This document shows positions 17,667 through 27,170 of a stretch of 64,000 bases of DNA, one piece after another. Both the position numbers and the translations under genes were made by a program. Under the pieces are notes generated by a model. That model had not been told where the DNA came from. It ran no database searches and saw only the letters and a program-made list of their open reading frames with translations. The stretch's first letter is position 1. The number at the start of each line of letters is the position of its first letter. This DNA comes from an uncultured Myxococcales bacterium (GTDB lineage Bacteria; Myxococcota_A; Bradymonadia; UBA7976; VGTA01): positions 1 through 64,000 of the forward strand of contig CAKZRU010000181.1 of assembly GCA_937146725.1 (NCBI GenBank), written 5' to 3'.

Positions 17667-19028
17667 ATGAGTAATTCATTGTGCCTTTCAATCAAATGGC
17701 TCACCTTAGAATCTCTCAATAAGTGTAGTGGCCAAGATCTAAAGACCATTGCCGGTATTCAAGCTAAATTAAGTCAGGGACAAGAACAAATTAAACTGTA
17801 TGTCGCCTTAGTTGACGAGCATATCTCTAATAGCGAAGCTCGCTGGCTCTTTGGGCGACTTATGGATCATATTAAAGCGCTTTATGCCTTTCAGACTGTG
17901 AAACTGAGTCGTGGTCGTGGGGTTGCAAGCTCTCTTTATGAGGCGATCGCCCTTGATTTAAGCTCTCGTCATCCTGAAATAGACCTACAAGGTTTAGGAA
18001 ATAAGACAGATGAGCTTAAGCAACAAGCCTGCCTTGAAGCGGGTTATCGCCTTTGGGTGAACGAGGATCCTAGTACTCGAACCAGCTTACAAATTGCGGA
18101 AGATGTACTGAATTATGCGGCTGCAACCGAAGGTGTCGAAGCGTTAGTTCTTGATACCGAAGCGCTCAAGGCCGAAAATATGAACCTACATTTAGCCGTT
18201 GGTGGCGCCTCACAAAAAAGTCCACCTCGCTTGGTTGTTGCGACTTACGGTGATCCATCTCCGGAACATGCGCCTTTAATGCTTGTTGGTAAGGGCATCA
18301 CCTTTGATAGTGGTGGGATCAATGTAAAGCCTTACGCAAGCTTTGTCAGTATGATGAAGAATGACATGGGTGGTGCGGCCTTAGCTTGGCATCTCTTTCA
18401 AGCCCTAGTTGCTTCCGATTTCCCACAGCCTTTGGTGTGTGTATTGCCTACTTGTGAAAACCCGATTGGCGAGGAAGCCATGCGTCCGGGCTCGGTCGTA
18501 ACCGGCCATCGTGGAATCAGCGTTCGTATTGATCATACCGATGCCGAAGGTAGACTCATCTTGGCTGATGCTTTGTCATGGGCTTCGGAACGCTACATGC
18601 CTACAGAAATCATCACCTTTGCAACTTTAACCACTTCCGCGCTGAATAGTTATGGCCCCTTTGCCACTCCGGTTCACTTTGCCAATCCACGGCTGAGTAA
18701 AACATTGGCAGAGGCTTCAGACTATTGCGGTGAAGACCTGCATTTCTTCCCTAGTCGCGTGTGGCATCGTGAAGCGAATCGAGACCATGAAGCTGAACTG
18801 CGTAATACCGGAAGACTTGCGGGTAATGCCTCGGCCGGTGCGGGGTCAAGAAACGCAGCACACTTTTTACGCTTTTTCACCGATGCGCCATTAACTCATC
18901 TAGATATTTTTGCATCCACATGGGACTGGTCTGCGCAAGCGCCTGCCGGAACTCGCTCTGGCGCAACCGGTAGCCCATTAAGAACCTTAGTTCGTGGCCT
19001 CAACGCTTATGCTCATGCTAAGCTGTAA
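17667..19028 (+). CDS. M17 leucyl aminopeptidase family protein
   Basis: This 453-residue cytosolic-type aminopeptidase belongs to the PepA/M17 family, which removes N-terminal residues using two metal ions. VGKGITFDSGGINVKP (~207-222) supplies the Lys and Asp ligands and KNDMGGAA the next acidic ligand. The signature N-T-D-A-E-G-R-L appears as HTDAEGRL (~288), with His in place of Asn. NPIGEEAMRPGSV also fits. The N-terminal domain is short and divergent compared with E. coli PepA. No signal peptide is present. An AAGGGAA site precedes the ATG. Confidence 0.88.
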   Translation: MSNSLCLSIKWLTLESLNKCSGQDLKTIAGIQAKLSQGQEQIKLYVALVDEHISNSEARWLFGRLMDHIKALYAFQTVKLSRGRGVASSLYEAIALDLSSRHPEIDLQGLGNKTDELKQQACLEAGYRLWVNEDPSTRTSLQIAEDVLNYAAATEGVEALVLDTEALKAENMNLHLAVGGASQKSPPRLVVATYGDPSPEHAPLMLVGKGITFDSGGINVKPYASFVSMMKNDMGGAALAWHLFQALVASDFPQPLVCVLPTCENPIGEEAMRPGSVVTGHRGISVRIDHTDAEGRLILADALSWASERYMPTEIITFATLTTSALNSYGPFATPVHFANPRLSKTLAEASDYCGEDLHFFPSRVWHREANRDHEAELRNTGRLAGNASAGAGSRNAAHFLRFFTDAPLTHLDIFASTWDWSAQAPAGTRSGATGSPLRTLVRGLNAYAHAKL

Positions 19029-19064
19029 GTGCTAGATCCGTTCGATTGATTAAGGAGCGTACTC

Positions 19065-20366
19065 TTGAAATTAAACGAGCGACAGGCTTGTCAACTTCTT
19101 GGTCTTGCGGCTCCAACAACGCTTGAGGCTGCGCGTAAAGCCTACCGAAAACTCGCTCGTCAACATCATCCTGATCACGGTGGAGACGAAGAAAGATTTA
19201 AACAAATCTCGGTTGCCTATAATTATTTAGTGGAGTTTTACAACAGCTCATCCTCTACTCGTCAAGCAAGCCAATCAAGCCAATCAAGTCAGCGCACAAG
19301 CCAAAGTTATACTCAAACCAGAGATCGTTATACTCGCAGTTCGGATTCTAAAGGCAAGTCAAGCGCTCGCAGCAAGTCAAGCTCGACTCGTTCACAGCAA
19401 AAAACAAGCAAAGGGTATCAGCAAGAAGATCATCGACAGGCTTGGCGACAGTGGCGCGAGCAGGTTGAAAAAAATACTGAGACTTCCTCTGGCTCAAAAC
19501 ATTCATCTACGCAAACCGGCTCTCAACATAGTCAGCAACAGCAAAAAACGAGTCGACAGCAAAAAGCAAATCAACAGCAATCAACTCGCCAAACACAAGG
19601 AGATGACTCTTCTCAGCATGATGAATCAGTTAATCCTCATGAAGTCGTGGAAGCCTCGGTTGTACCCACCTTTGGTGACTCGGTGAAACGTTGGAGTGAA
19701 GAAATAGGCGATCGAATTTCAGTTGCCTCCGAGCATTTAACGCATAAACTGAATCAATGGTATCGCAAAAGTGCAAGAAGCTTATTTGAAAAAGGAAGCG
19801 ATGAAAAATTAAGACTCGATCTTGATTTAACAACCTTACTTTATGGTAAGCAAGTACGTATTGCGATCAATCGTGCTCTGCCTTGTTCACAATGCCAACT
19901 AGAACATGGTAAGCTTAAGGTTGATCCCAATACACCAGCTGCATTATGGGCGGATGACTGTCAATACTGTACGCAAAGTGGACGAGTACAGCAGCGTGAA
20001 GAACTGAGTATTTATGTTCCACCTGGAGCAGACAAGGGACACAAGCTCAAGGTCAATGGCAAGGGGAGTGCGGGTTTAAATGGTGCCTCCGATGGAGATT
20101 TAACCTTAATCTTAACCCCAGAGGCCTTACCCAAAGGCTTCAAGCGCAATGGTGCCGATGTTGAGCTACATCAAGCTGTTTCAGAAAGTCTTTTAGCTCG
20201 CGGTGGCCCCTTAAAAGTTCAAACACTCCGAGGCACAATTAGTGTAAAAGTGCCTAAAAACTTTTCATCGGGTAAGAAGCTTTTGATCCCAGATCAAGGG
20301 TTTCCTATATGGAACAATCCTGAACAGAACGGCAAAATGACTTTGTGCTTAATCGCCCGTTCATAA
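19065..20366 (+). CDS. DnaJ-like co-chaperone with half zinc finger
   Basis: The 433 residues start with a J-domain (~5-62) containing the HPD motif (RQHHPDHGG) that stimulates Hsp70 ATPase. In place of the usual G/F region there is a ~125-residue linker rich in S, Q, K and T. The C-terminal substrate-binding part follows from ~240. LDLTTLLYGKQVRI begins it, then only two C-x-x-C pairs (CSQC, CQYC) where canonical DnaJ has four, then YVPPGADKGHKLKVNGKG and a second CTD ending near 433. This is neither standard DnaJ nor CbpA. The start is TTG with AAGGAG upstream. The gene sits between the aminopeptidase gene and mutS on the same strand. Confidence 0.85.
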   Translation: MKLNERQACQLLGLAAPTTLEAARKAYRKLARQHHPDHGGDEERFKQISVAYNYLVEFYNSSSSTRQASQSSQSSQRTSQSYTQTRDRYTRSSDSKGKSSARSKSSSTRSQQKTSKGYQQEDHRQAWRQWREQVEKNTETSSGSKHSSTQTGSQHSQQQQKTSRQQKANQQQSTRQTQGDDSSQHDESVNPHEVVEASVVPTFGDSVKRWSEEIGDRISVASEHLTHKLNQWYRKSARSLFEKGSDEKLRLDLDLTTLLYGKQVRIAINRALPCSQCQLEHGKLKVDPNTPAALWADDCQYCTQSGRVQQREELSIYVPPGADKGHKLKVNGKGSAGLNGASDGDLTLILTPEALPKGFKRNGADVELHQAVSESLLARGGPLKVQTLRGTISVKVPKNFSSGKKLLIPDQGFPIWNNPEQNGKMTLCLIARS

Positions 20367-20435
20367 GTTAATCAGCAACATAGATAGCAACATAGATCAT
20401 AATTCATCATTCATTTAGAGAGCAGTGTGGAGTAG

Positions 20436-23156
20436 ATGGCTAAATACGAATATACCAAAGAGGAAAAACATGGAATTCCGGCCGGTGTAAAACTAACCGA
20501 TATGATGCGTCAATATGTCGAGGCCAAGTCACGACATCCAGATGCCCTTCTCTTTTTTCGTATGGGTGACTTCTATGAAATGTTCTTCCAAGATGCTGAA
20601 CTTGGCGGTCAATATTTAGGCCTAACTGTCACCAGCCGTAATAAGGATTCAGCGGTTTCTGAGCCGATGTCGGGCTTTCCTCATCACCAAATTAATACTT
20701 ACTTAAACCGAGCGCTTGGAGCAGGGTTTAAAGTGGCGGTGTGTGAACAACTCACCGATCCAAAGGAATCAAAGGGCATCGTCGAACGTGGCATTGTTCA
20801 AGTTGTCACACCCGGTGTCATCTTAGAGGGAGATAGCCTACAAGAGCGCTCTAATCACTTTTTGGTCTCGGTTTACCCACAAAATCTAAGTGTTGAGAAT
20901 CTAGAAAGTTTGGAAGGTGCTGAATTATACGGCCTAGCTGCTATTGATGTTTCATCAGGGGTTTTTCAAAGTACAGAACTTATGGGCTTAGGTGCTTTAC
21001 GCTGCGAGCTTGGTCGTCTTGATCCCCGTGAAATCCTAATTCCAGAAGATGCAAAAGCTCTTATTGACCTCATTCGCACTCGTTTTCCACAAATGACCAT
21101 CTCAACCTGTCCCTTAAGTAGCTATGATGAGCGACAAGCTGAACGTTTAGTCCAACGCTTGGTCACCGATGAGGGTCAGCCTGCCTTAGAAGGCTTAAGA
21201 GAGTTTGGTTTTGGGGTTAGCGCCTTACCTGTGAAAGCAAGTGGAGCGGCAGTCGCTTATGTGATTGAAACCCAAAGAGCTTTTCCTGACAGTGTTCGTT
21301 GTTTAAACCCTTACTTTATGCAAGACAGTCTTATTTTAGATGAGACTGCCTCACAAAATCTTGAACTATTTCGCACGCTGATTGGTCGGAAAAAAAAGGG
21401 TTCCTTACTGGGCTTAGTTGATCGAGCTACTAGCTCTATGGGCGCTCGTCGAATTAAGCGTTGGCTCACTTATCCCTTGATCAATCCACAAGCCATTAAT
21501 GCTCGCTTAGATATTGTAGAAGCGCTTAAAGATGCGCCCACGCTCCGTGCTGATATTCGTACTAGTCTAAAGAGCATATTTGACCTTGAACGTTTAAATA
21601 CTCGCTCCTCTTTGGGAAAGGCTGGTCCCAAAGAACTTGCTCAAATCCGTGATTCTTTGACCTTACTTCCCGACTTAAAAGCGCTGATCGGTGACCATCC
21701 GTCCTTGCAAGGGATTCAAGCCCGCTTACAACTATTTCCCGAACTTACTGATATGTTGGCTAATGCGATTGTTGACGATCCGCCCAATGTTTTAAGAGAT
21801 GGTGGCTTTATCAGATTAGGTTTTAATCAAGATCTTGATGAATTGATTAAGCTGTCAACAGATAGCCGAGATTGGATCATTAACTTAGAGCAACAAGAGC
21901 GAGAAGAAACTGGAATTAGCAGTCTTAAGGTAAGACATAATAAGGTTTTTGGTTATTATATCGAGGTGTCCAAATCCAACCTTCGCCTTGTACCCGACCG
22001 CTATATTCGCCGACAAACCTTAACCAATGCCGAGCGCTATTATACGCCTGAGCTCAAAGAGTTTGAGGATAAGGTGATCAATGCCGAAGCGCGCAAAATG
22101 GAACTCGAGCTTGATATCTTTGCCCTGCTTCGCGAACAGGTTCAATCCTATGTTAACCAACTTGCGCAAGTCTCTGAAGTCATCGCTGACTTGGATGCAT
22201 TTTGCGCCTTGGCTGAACTAGCCCATCTCAATAATTACTGTCGTCCACAGGTACATGATCGGGACCAAATCGCAATTATTGGCGGACGTCATCCGGTGGT
22301 AGAAGCCGCAGTTGGTCGTGATAAGTTTATCCCAAATGATGTTCTTTTGGATGAATCGCAGCGCTTATTGATGATTACCGGTCCAAATATGGCTGGTAAG
22401 TCTACGGTGATGCGTCAAGTTGCTCTCATTAGTGTCATGGCGCAAATGGGAAGCTTTGTACCGGCGACTCAAGCAAATCTAGGTGTTGTAGACAGAATAT
22501 TTACCCGAGTCGGTGCTGCCGATGATCTTGCTTCGGGTCGCTCTACCTTTATGGTGGAAATGAGTGAAACCGCCACTATCCTTAATGAGGCAACTTCACG
22601 AAGCTTGGTGATTCTTGATGAAATTGGCCGAGGAACAAGCACCTATGATGGCGTGAGTATTGCTTGGTCTGTCGCCGAGTTTATTCATGATCATGTGCGT
22701 GCCAAAGCCTTGTTTGCAACGCATTATCATGAGCTGACCGAAATGGCACAAATGCGCTCTACTGTGAAAAACTACACGATTGCGGTTACACATAAGGGTG
22801 AAGATATTGTCTTTCTTCATCAACTCATCGAAGGTGGCGCAAGCAAGTCATATGGGATTCAAGTGGCCCAACTTGCTGGTCTACCCAATACGGTGATTGA
22901 CCGTGCTAAATCAGTTTTAGCGATTTTAGAAGAACAGGTTGGTGATCAAGCGCCATCACCGCTTAAAAAAGAATCTAAACTTCTGTATAAAAAGGGGAGT
23001 GAAGCCGCTCGTCAGCTCAGCTTATTTAGTCCACCACCTATTCCTTCGGCTGGTAGTGAGGTTGAGCGCATGATTAAAGCCGCTGACCTTAATCAAATGA
23101 CACCAATGCAAGCGCTTAACTTCTTGAATAGCTTAGCCGAAAAGGTAAAGCGTTAA
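20436..23156 (+). CDS. mutS: DNA mismatch repair protein MutS
   Basis: This is full-length MutS, 906 residues, which recognises mismatches and small loops and recruits MutL. The N-terminal mismatch-binding domain has RMGDFYEMF with the Phe-x-Glu reader. Connector, core and clamp domains follow (SSLKVRHNKVFGYYIEVSK). The ATPase domain shows GGRHPVVE, Walker A GPNMAGKST at 649-657, Walker B LVILDEIGRGT, and ATHYHELTEM. The C-terminal tetramerisation tail is present. GGAG lies close before the ATG. The preceding and following genes are on the same strand with gaps of 69 and 47 bases, so co-transcription is possible. Confidence 0.97.
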   Translation: MAKYEYTKEEKHGIPAGVKLTDMMRQYVEAKSRHPDALLFFRMGDFYEMFFQDAELGGQYLGLTVTSRNKDSAVSEPMSGFPHHQINTYLNRALGAGFKVAVCEQLTDPKESKGIVERGIVQVVTPGVILEGDSLQERSNHFLVSVYPQNLSVENLESLEGAELYGLAAIDVSSGVFQSTELMGLGALRCELGRLDPREILIPEDAKALIDLIRTRFPQMTISTCPLSSYDERQAERLVQRLVTDEGQPALEGLREFGFGVSALPVKASGAAVAYVIETQRAFPDSVRCLNPYFMQDSLILDETASQNLELFRTLIGRKKKGSLLGLVDRATSSMGARRIKRWLTYPLINPQAINARLDIVEALKDAPTLRADIRTSLKSIFDLERLNTRSSLGKAGPKELAQIRDSLTLLPDLKALIGDHPSLQGIQARLQLFPELTDMLANAIVDDPPNVLRDGGFIRLGFNQDLDELIKLSTDSRDWIINLEQQEREETGISSLKVRHNKVFGYYIEVSKSNLRLVPDRYIRRQTLTNAERYYTPELKEFEDKVINAEARKMELELDIFALLREQVQSYVNQLAQVSEVIADLDAFCALAELAHLNNYCRPQVHDRDQIAIIGGRHPVVEAAVGRDKFIPNDVLLDESQRLLMITGPNMAGKSTVMRQVALISVMAQMGSFVPATQANLGVVDRIFTRVGAADDLASGRSTFMVEMSETATILNEATSRSLVILDEIGRGTSTYDGVSIAWSVAEFIHDHVRAKALFATHYHELTEMAQMRSTVKNYTIAVTHKGEDIVFLHQLIEGGASKSYGIQVAQLAGLPNTVIDRAKSVLAILEEQVGDQAPSPLKKESKLLYKKGSEAARQLSLFSPPPIPSAGSEVERMIKAADLNQMTPMQALNFLNSLAEKVKR

Positions 23157-23203
23157 TTTTAGACATTGTTGCTAAGGATTCTTTCAAAGGAGATCATCAC
23201 GGT

Positions 23204-23758
23204 ATGAATACAAATCCATATTTTGATCCAAACGCTTTACCATTATATATCCACGGCTTAGAAGGCAACCCAACGAAACCGACCGGCAAAGGTGGATATA
23301 TGCTTAAAACCTTTGGTCGAAGTGGACCTCAAATGCCCGCTAAATATGAGGGAACACTTGCAAGACCTTCATGCTTTGAGCCAAGTTTTGAAGTGATGAG
23401 TCAATATTTGCAAGCCAATCCTGCCTCGGTTTTGGTGGGGTCTTCTTTTGGGGGCGGAATTACCATAGCCTTATTACAACGTGGCTTTTGGAAGGGGCCC
23501 ATTGTGCTTTTGGCTCCGGCCATTAAGCGTTATCAATTGGATTTAGAGTTTCCTGATGATGTGCATGCCATTGTGATTCACGATCCAAGTGATGACATCA
23601 TCAATTATGAGGACTCGATCGTTTTACAAAAGGCCAATCCCGCAACCTGTGAGCTATGGCCAAGTGATGGAGGACATCGTTTAAGCACAATCACGCAAAA
23701 TGGGACTTTAGAAAAAGCGGTTCGTCTGCAAATGACACGAGCTCAAACTTTAAGATAA
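23204..23758 (+). CDS. Small alpha/beta hydrolase (YqiA-like esterase)
   Basis: This 184-residue hydrolase begins almost directly with the first strand and HG motif (LPLYIHGLEGN), like the YqiA/UPF0227 esterases. The nucleophile elbow is G-S-S-F-G (Ser81). The acid is probably in VIHDPSDDII and the His is in SDGGHRLS. Family members cleave short acyl or palmitoyl-type esters; the substrate here is unknown. A strong AAAGGAG lies 11 bases upstream of ATG. No signal peptide, so it is cytosolic. Confidence 0.8.
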   Translation: MNTNPYFDPNALPLYIHGLEGNPTKPTGKGGYMLKTFGRSGPQMPAKYEGTLARPSCFEPSFEVMSQYLQANPASVLVGSSFGGGITIALLQRGFWKGPIVLLAPAIKRYQLDLEFPDDVHAIVIHDPSDDIINYEDSIVLQKANPATCELWPSDGGHRLSTITQNGTLEKAVRLQMTRAQTLR

Positions 23759-23893
23759 ATACTTATTAAGCTTGGTGTTTAACATATTGAGTTCAGTTAA
23801 ACAGTATTGAAACATATTAAACGCATCCTTTTACTCATACTAAAGTCACTTTAAAGCTTAATTGCTCAGTAAATACTCTGATCTTTAAAAATA

Positions 23894-23909
23894 TGGCACA
23901 GCTTATGCA
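23894..23909 (+). promoter_or_regulatory. Sigma-54-like -24/-12 promoter
   Basis: TGGCACAGCTTATGCA matches the sigma-54 consensus TGGCAC-N5-TTGCA except for one base. It keeps the required ten bases between GG and GC. It lies in the 319-base gap 23759-24077, about 170 bases upstream of the porin-like gene. The rest of the gap holds the 13-bp tandem repeats and AT-rich sequence, with no gene or RNA I can see. Sigma-54 control would need an upstream enhancer-binding-protein site, which I could not identify. Confidence 0.5.
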
Positions 23910-23998
23910 AGAATGATAATTCCATTCGATTTAGTCTCTGATTAGTGGTTAACTTTTGCTTGGCTTGGTTCTTTTTAGATCTTTAGTTTATGCCTTAT

Positions 23999-24063
23999 AT
24001 ACTCATCATTTATACTCATCATTTATACTCATCATTTATACTTATCATTTATACTTATCATTT
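23999..24063. repeat. Five 13-bp tandem repeats upstream of the porin-like gene
   Basis: Five head-to-tail copies of ATACTCATCATTT (the last two have T for C at position 5) end 14 bases before the ATG at 24078, just before its AAAGG ribosome site. The unit is not a multiple of three and is non-coding, so copy-number change would alter the 5' leader length. Confidence 0.9.
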
Positions 24064-24077
24064 CAAAGGTGTGACTC

Positions 24078-25343
24078 ATGCACTCATATCAACACTTAAT
24101 CAAAGTGTTCTTTAGTGGCCTAATGCTACTTTCTTTTTTCACCCCTAATGGCTTTGCAGAAAGCAAGGCAGACAGCAAGGCTGAGCCAAGTGCTTCAGCG
24201 CCCAAGAAAGCGCCCAAAAAAACTAAGTCTAGTGTACAAGTCAGTGGGTTGATGCAAAGTGCTATCGGTTGGACCTCTCCCAAGGATGAAACACTTGATG
24301 CTCGGCCTTTATTAGGTGTTTATCGGGCACGTTTTTGGGTACGAGGCTCAGTGAATAAAAAAGCGAGTTATGCCCTACATTTTGCCTTTGATCGAGCCGG
24401 TATTGACCAAGAAGCTTTGTTAATGGGTAAGTCCTTAAATGATTTACGAGCACCAGCCTTACAAGATGCGATCTTGCATTATCACATCTTACCCAAGCAA
24501 AAACTGATCTTAAGTAGTGGTTTTTTAAGACCTAAGGTGGGGCATGAAAATAACAGTGTTGTGATTACGATGCCCAATTTAGAGCCAACCTTTAGCTCAA
24601 CCTTAGTCAGGCGAGCAACCACCGACACCGGTCATGGACGAAGCAGTGGGTTTAATCTTGGGCATTTATCTACCTTTGGTGCTTATCATCTGCAAGCACA
24701 TGCCGGTGTTTTTATGCCACCAGCATTAGGAACGTCCAATAAAACCAGTCAAGGCGAAAAGATGAGTCCACTTATGGCTGGTACCTTAAGCTTAGGTTGG
24801 GGTAGCCTTAATAAGATGCGTAATCAAAACCTATTATTCGTCTTTAACCCACTCAAAAAAGCTCGCTCTATTGAAGTGGGCGCTAGTTTTGCGCAACATG
24901 GAGAAACCAACCGACTTAAGTACAGCCGAGTATTTAGCACACATCTCATGGCTCAACTCGATCATTTGCTTTTTGATGCCGAATGGGTACAAGCCTACCG
25001 AGAGAGCCTTGCCGGAGAGGGCTTAGATAATTTTGCTTGGCATGTTAGGGCTGCTTACAATGTTAAATTGGGTAAACGCCAACTCACCCCCTTTGTGATT
25101 TATAGCGAACTCAAAGGGTCTGAGCTTAGTCAAAGCGAGTTTGAAGATGCTGACTTAAGCTCTCTTAATCTTTTTGCCGGTAAGCGCCAATTAACCGATG
25201 TTGGACTGCATTATCACCTAAATAAGCGCAAACTTCGTCTTGGACTACACGGGATCTATTCTACCGGCTCTGATGATGACTTGACCCGATTACCAGCTCG
25301 AACAGGTTGGACTGGCTTGTTGACCTTACACATGCATATTTGA
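24078..25343 (+). CDS. Porin-like outer membrane protein (OprP/OprO type)
   Basis: The signal peptide (~1-28) ends in GFA. A short Lys/Ala/Pro-rich segment (~29-55) precedes a beta-barrel region. SSVQVSGLMQSAIGW, LLGVYRARFWVRGSVNKKASYALHFAFDRAG and KLILSSGFLRPKVGHENN resemble phosphate-selective porins O and P. There the strand order is variant repeat, inner-membrane-facing loop, then F-x-P-F-G/E-type segments. The C-terminus, WTGLLTLHMHI, is strand-like. Such porins take up anions including phosphate, but specificity cannot be read here. AAAGG precedes the ATG, and a sigma-54-like promoter and 13-bp repeats lie upstream. No partner gene follows. Confidence 0.65.
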   Translation: MHSYQHLIKVFFSGLMLLSFFTPNGFAESKADSKAEPSASAPKKAPKKTKSSVQVSGLMQSAIGWTSPKDETLDARPLLGVYRARFWVRGSVNKKASYALHFAFDRAGIDQEALLMGKSLNDLRAPALQDAILHYHILPKQKLILSSGFLRPKVGHENNSVVITMPNLEPTFSSTLVRRATTDTGHGRSSGFNLGHLSTFGAYHLQAHAGVFMPPALGTSNKTSQGEKMSPLMAGTLSLGWGSLNKMRNQNLLFVFNPLKKARSIEVGASFAQHGETNRLKYSRVFSTHLMAQLDHLLFDAEWVQAYRESLAGEGLDNFAWHVRAAYNVKLGKRQLTPFVIYSELKGSELSQSEFEDADLSSLNLFAGKRQLTDVGLHYHLNKRKLRLGLHGIYSTGSDDDLTRLPARTGWTGLLTLHMHI

Positions 25344-25509
25344 TAGATGATTTAAAGCGAACACTCTTTTTTAATCGTGATACAGACCGCAAAACTTCAA
25401 ACTCTAAAAAACGAGCATTAAGTTTAGTCTGAAGACCCACAAAACCATTCCTGCTAATAAAAAATGATTTAAAAGGTGTTTATCTTTTTTGGAATGTGCT
25501 AACAGCCTT

Positions 25510-25535
25510 ATTAAATAACGATTGTTTTATTTAAT
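25510..25535. promoter_or_regulatory. Perfect 9-bp dyad upstream of the glycogen operon
   Basis: ATTAAATAA (25510-25518) and TTATTTAAT (25527-25535) are exact inverted repeats with an 8-base spacer, 52 bases before the malQ ATG. The size and symmetry fit a dimeric repressor operator. It could equally be a weak AT-rich hairpin. Confidence 0.4.
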
Positions 25536-25586
25536 TTCAGCTCACTCCCACTCCAAACCTTGATTAAATGATCACAGAGTAAAATC

Positions 25587-27155
25587 ATGAAAAATATGAG
25601 TCGTAGCCATGGTGTACTTCTCCACCCAAGCTCTCTGCCTAGCCAAGAGGGTATCGGTGGACTTGGCTCTGAAGCTCATTCCTTTTTGTATTGGCTTCAT
25701 GATGCTGGTGCCCAAGCATGGCAAATGCTACCCCTAGTTCCAAGTGGCGCTGGCCACTCCCCTTATTCTAGCCCATCAGCTTTTGCTGGTAACCCGCTTT
25801 TGATTTCCTTGGCCCGCTTAAGCGAGCAGGGTTGGCTGACTCAATCCGAATGGCAAGCCTATATCAATCTTGCTCAATCTTGGGGAGTAGATGAAGTTCA
25901 TTTTGTCCAAGTCAGTGCAGAAAAACAGACACTTCTTGAGCAAGCAACTCAGCGATTTAAACAAGCTCTGAGTGATTCAAAAAACAGCGAGCTACAGCGC
26001 AGCTTTAAAGAGTTTTGCCATGAGGAAGCCTATTGGTTAGAAGATGCAGCCTATTTTAACATATTGAGTACTGTTGCTTATCCTCATCAACCATGGTGGA
26101 CATGGCCAAAAAATGCCCAACGAAAAAGTAAAGCCCTGACAGCAAAAATAGAGAAAAAATATTTGGATGAGTTGTTAACTTATAAGATCATTCAATATTG
26201 GTTTCAAGAACAGTGGCAAGCACTGAAAGTACTTGCTGATCAGCTCAATATCTCTTTGATTGGTGATGTCCCCATCTATGTTGATCGTCACAGTGCCGAT
26301 GTGTGGGCAAATCCAAGTTTATTTAAGCTAGATGCTATGAGTTTACCACTTGTTGTTGCCGGTGTTCCTCCCGATGCTTTTAGCGAAACCGGACAGTTAT
26401 GGGGTAATCCAATCTTTGAATGGTCTAAGCATTCAAGTACCGGGTTTTCTTGGTGGATCGCTCGCTTAAAGCGTGTACTTTCTTTAACGCACCAAGTGCG
26501 TATTGACCATTTTAGGGCCTTTGCTTCTTATTGGTCTGTGCCATATGGCTCTCAAGACGCTCGCTTAGGTACTTGGGTTAAGGGCCCAGGCATCAGTATC
26601 TTTAAAGCTTTTCAATCAGCACTTTGTCAAGATGGACAAAACCTACCGTTAATTGCTGAAGATTTAGGCTTAATTGATCAAGAAGTCCGAGACTTGCTTG
26701 CCACCAGTGGACTACCCGGCATGAAAGTCTTGCAGTTTGCTTTTGATGGAGACAGCCAAAACGCATATCTACCTCATAACTATGAGACCGCGAACTGTGT
26801 TGTGTACACAGGAACCCATGACAATGATACAAGTCGAGGATGGTGGCAATCACTCGACGAAGCAAGCAAGCACCAAGTCAGACTATATTGCTCAACCGCC
26901 GGCGAAGAACATAATATAAGTTGGGAGCTTATTCGCTTAGCTTTTAGCTCTATTGCTGGGCTCTGTGTGATTCCTCTCCAAGATATATTATCTCTTGGCA
27001 ATAATGCCCGAATGAATAAGCCAAGCTCAGTTTCGGGCAATTGGGCTTGGCGTGTGCGCCAAGAGGCACTTAATCCCGAAGTCAGTTCTAGGCTCAAGGC
27101 TTTAGCAGAACTTTATGGGCGTTTGTCCACTTCTACACATCCAACACTTAAATAG
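25587..27155 (+). CDS. malQ: 4-alpha-glucanotransferase (amylomaltase, GH77)
   Basis: This 522-residue GH77 enzyme transfers maltodextrin units between alpha-1,4-glucans, processing the short chains released from glycogen. The N-terminus, SHGVLLHPSSLPSQEGIGGLG, and YSSPSAFAGNPLLISL are diagnostic. The nucleophile Asp is in RIDHFRAFASYW, the acid/base Glu in LIAEDLGLID, and GTHDNDTSRGWW contains the third carboxylate. The cytosolic protein is full length. It is first in an operon with glgB (15-base gap) and glgX (overlapping), all on the plus strand. A palindromic site 52 bases upstream may control it. ATG 25587 and the ATG at codon 4 are both possible starts. Confidence 0.93.
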   Translation: MKNMSRSHGVLLHPSSLPSQEGIGGLGSEAHSFLYWLHDAGAQAWQMLPLVPSGAGHSPYSSPSAFAGNPLLISLARLSEQGWLTQSEWQAYINLAQSWGVDEVHFVQVSAEKQTLLEQATQRFKQALSDSKNSELQRSFKEFCHEEAYWLEDAAYFNILSTVAYPHQPWWTWPKNAQRKSKALTAKIEKKYLDELLTYKIIQYWFQEQWQALKVLADQLNISLIGDVPIYVDRHSADVWANPSLFKLDAMSLPLVVAGVPPDAFSETGQLWGNPIFEWSKHSSTGFSWWIARLKRVLSLTHQVRIDHFRAFASYWSVPYGSQDARLGTWVKGPGISIFKAFQSALCQDGQNLPLIAEDLGLIDQEVRDLLATSGLPGMKVLQFAFDGDSQNAYLPHNYETANCVVYTGTHDNDTSRGWWQSLDEASKHQVRLYCSTAGEEHNISWELIRLAFSSIAGLCVIPLQDILSLGNNARMNKPSSVSGNWAWRVRQEALNPEVSSRLKALAELYGRLSTSTHPTLK

Positions 27156-27170
27156 ATGAGGTGAGTAAAG

